6,109 nt of DNA from positions 1 to 6,109 of the forward strand of contig JAOZLQ010000141.1 in assembly GCA_029934755.1 (NCBI GenBank), written 5' to 3'. Each line of letters begins with the position of its first letter. Within the stretch, counting starts at the first letter, position 1. The notes under the pieces were generated by a model. The model ran no database searches. It was given only the letters and a program-made list of their open reading frames with translations, and had not been told where the DNA came from. Below are positions 6,042 through 6,109 of the stretch, piece by piece. A program made the position numbers and the translations under genes. This DNA comes from Desulfuromusa sp. (lineage in GTDB: Bacteria > Desulfobacterota > Desulfuromonadia > Desulfuromonadales > Geopsychrobacteraceae).

Positions 6042-6109
6042 CGCCATTCGAGATAAAACTTTTATATCCGTTTTTCCAGAAAAATTCGCAAGCCGAATGA
6101 AACCAAAAC

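Noticed and set aside
5970..6056. Short plus-strand frame of 28 codons starting ATGGCAGAA
   Set aside because: It has no ribosome binding site, runs through the REP-like palindrome and shows no protein similarity I recognise.

Overview
The window looks like chromosomal DNA of a Gram-negative, motile, moderately AT-rich bacterium. The style of the UvrC, chemoreceptor and permease proteins suggests a deltaproteobacterium of the Desulfuromonadales type (Geobacter/Desulfuromonas relatives). This placement is inferred from protein flavour and from the kind of dispersed repeat present; no search was run.

Layout. Bases 1-185 are an upstream region with a possible promoter. A methyl-accepting chemotaxis protein (186-2000, +) follows and ends in a strong intrinsic terminator (2025-2060). 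Between that terminator and the convergent uvrC lies a roughly 180-base imperfect palindromic element (2073-2249) with two nested inverted-repeat arms. uvrC occupies 2264-4132 on the minus strand but is cut into two open reading frames by one in-frame TAA (3065-3067). Both sides of the stop are in the same frame, and no domain or catalytic residue appears to be missing. A divergent intergenic region (4133-4287) carries an extended -10 promoter on the plus strand and a structured leader. The leader serves a two-gene operon: a stand-alone cyclic-nucleotide-binding (CAP_ED) domain protein (4288-4818, GTG start) whose 3' end overlaps by 8 bases an AI-2E/PerM-family membrane protein (4811-5941). 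The last 168 bases hold no convincing gene, only small palindromes, one of which resembles a REP-type sequence.

Function. The chemoreceptor senses an extracytoplasmic signal and feeds CheA/CheW. UvrC is the nuclease of nucleotide excision repair; here its 3'-incision half and 5'-incision half are on separate reading frames, so it is either broken by a nonsense mutation (or base error) or made as two chains. The cNMP-domain protein and the permease are probably translationally coupled, and the soluble domain may regulate the transporter. No wholly new system is evident. The most unusual points are the split uvrC, the nested palindromic element next to it, and the leader of the cNMP/permease operon.
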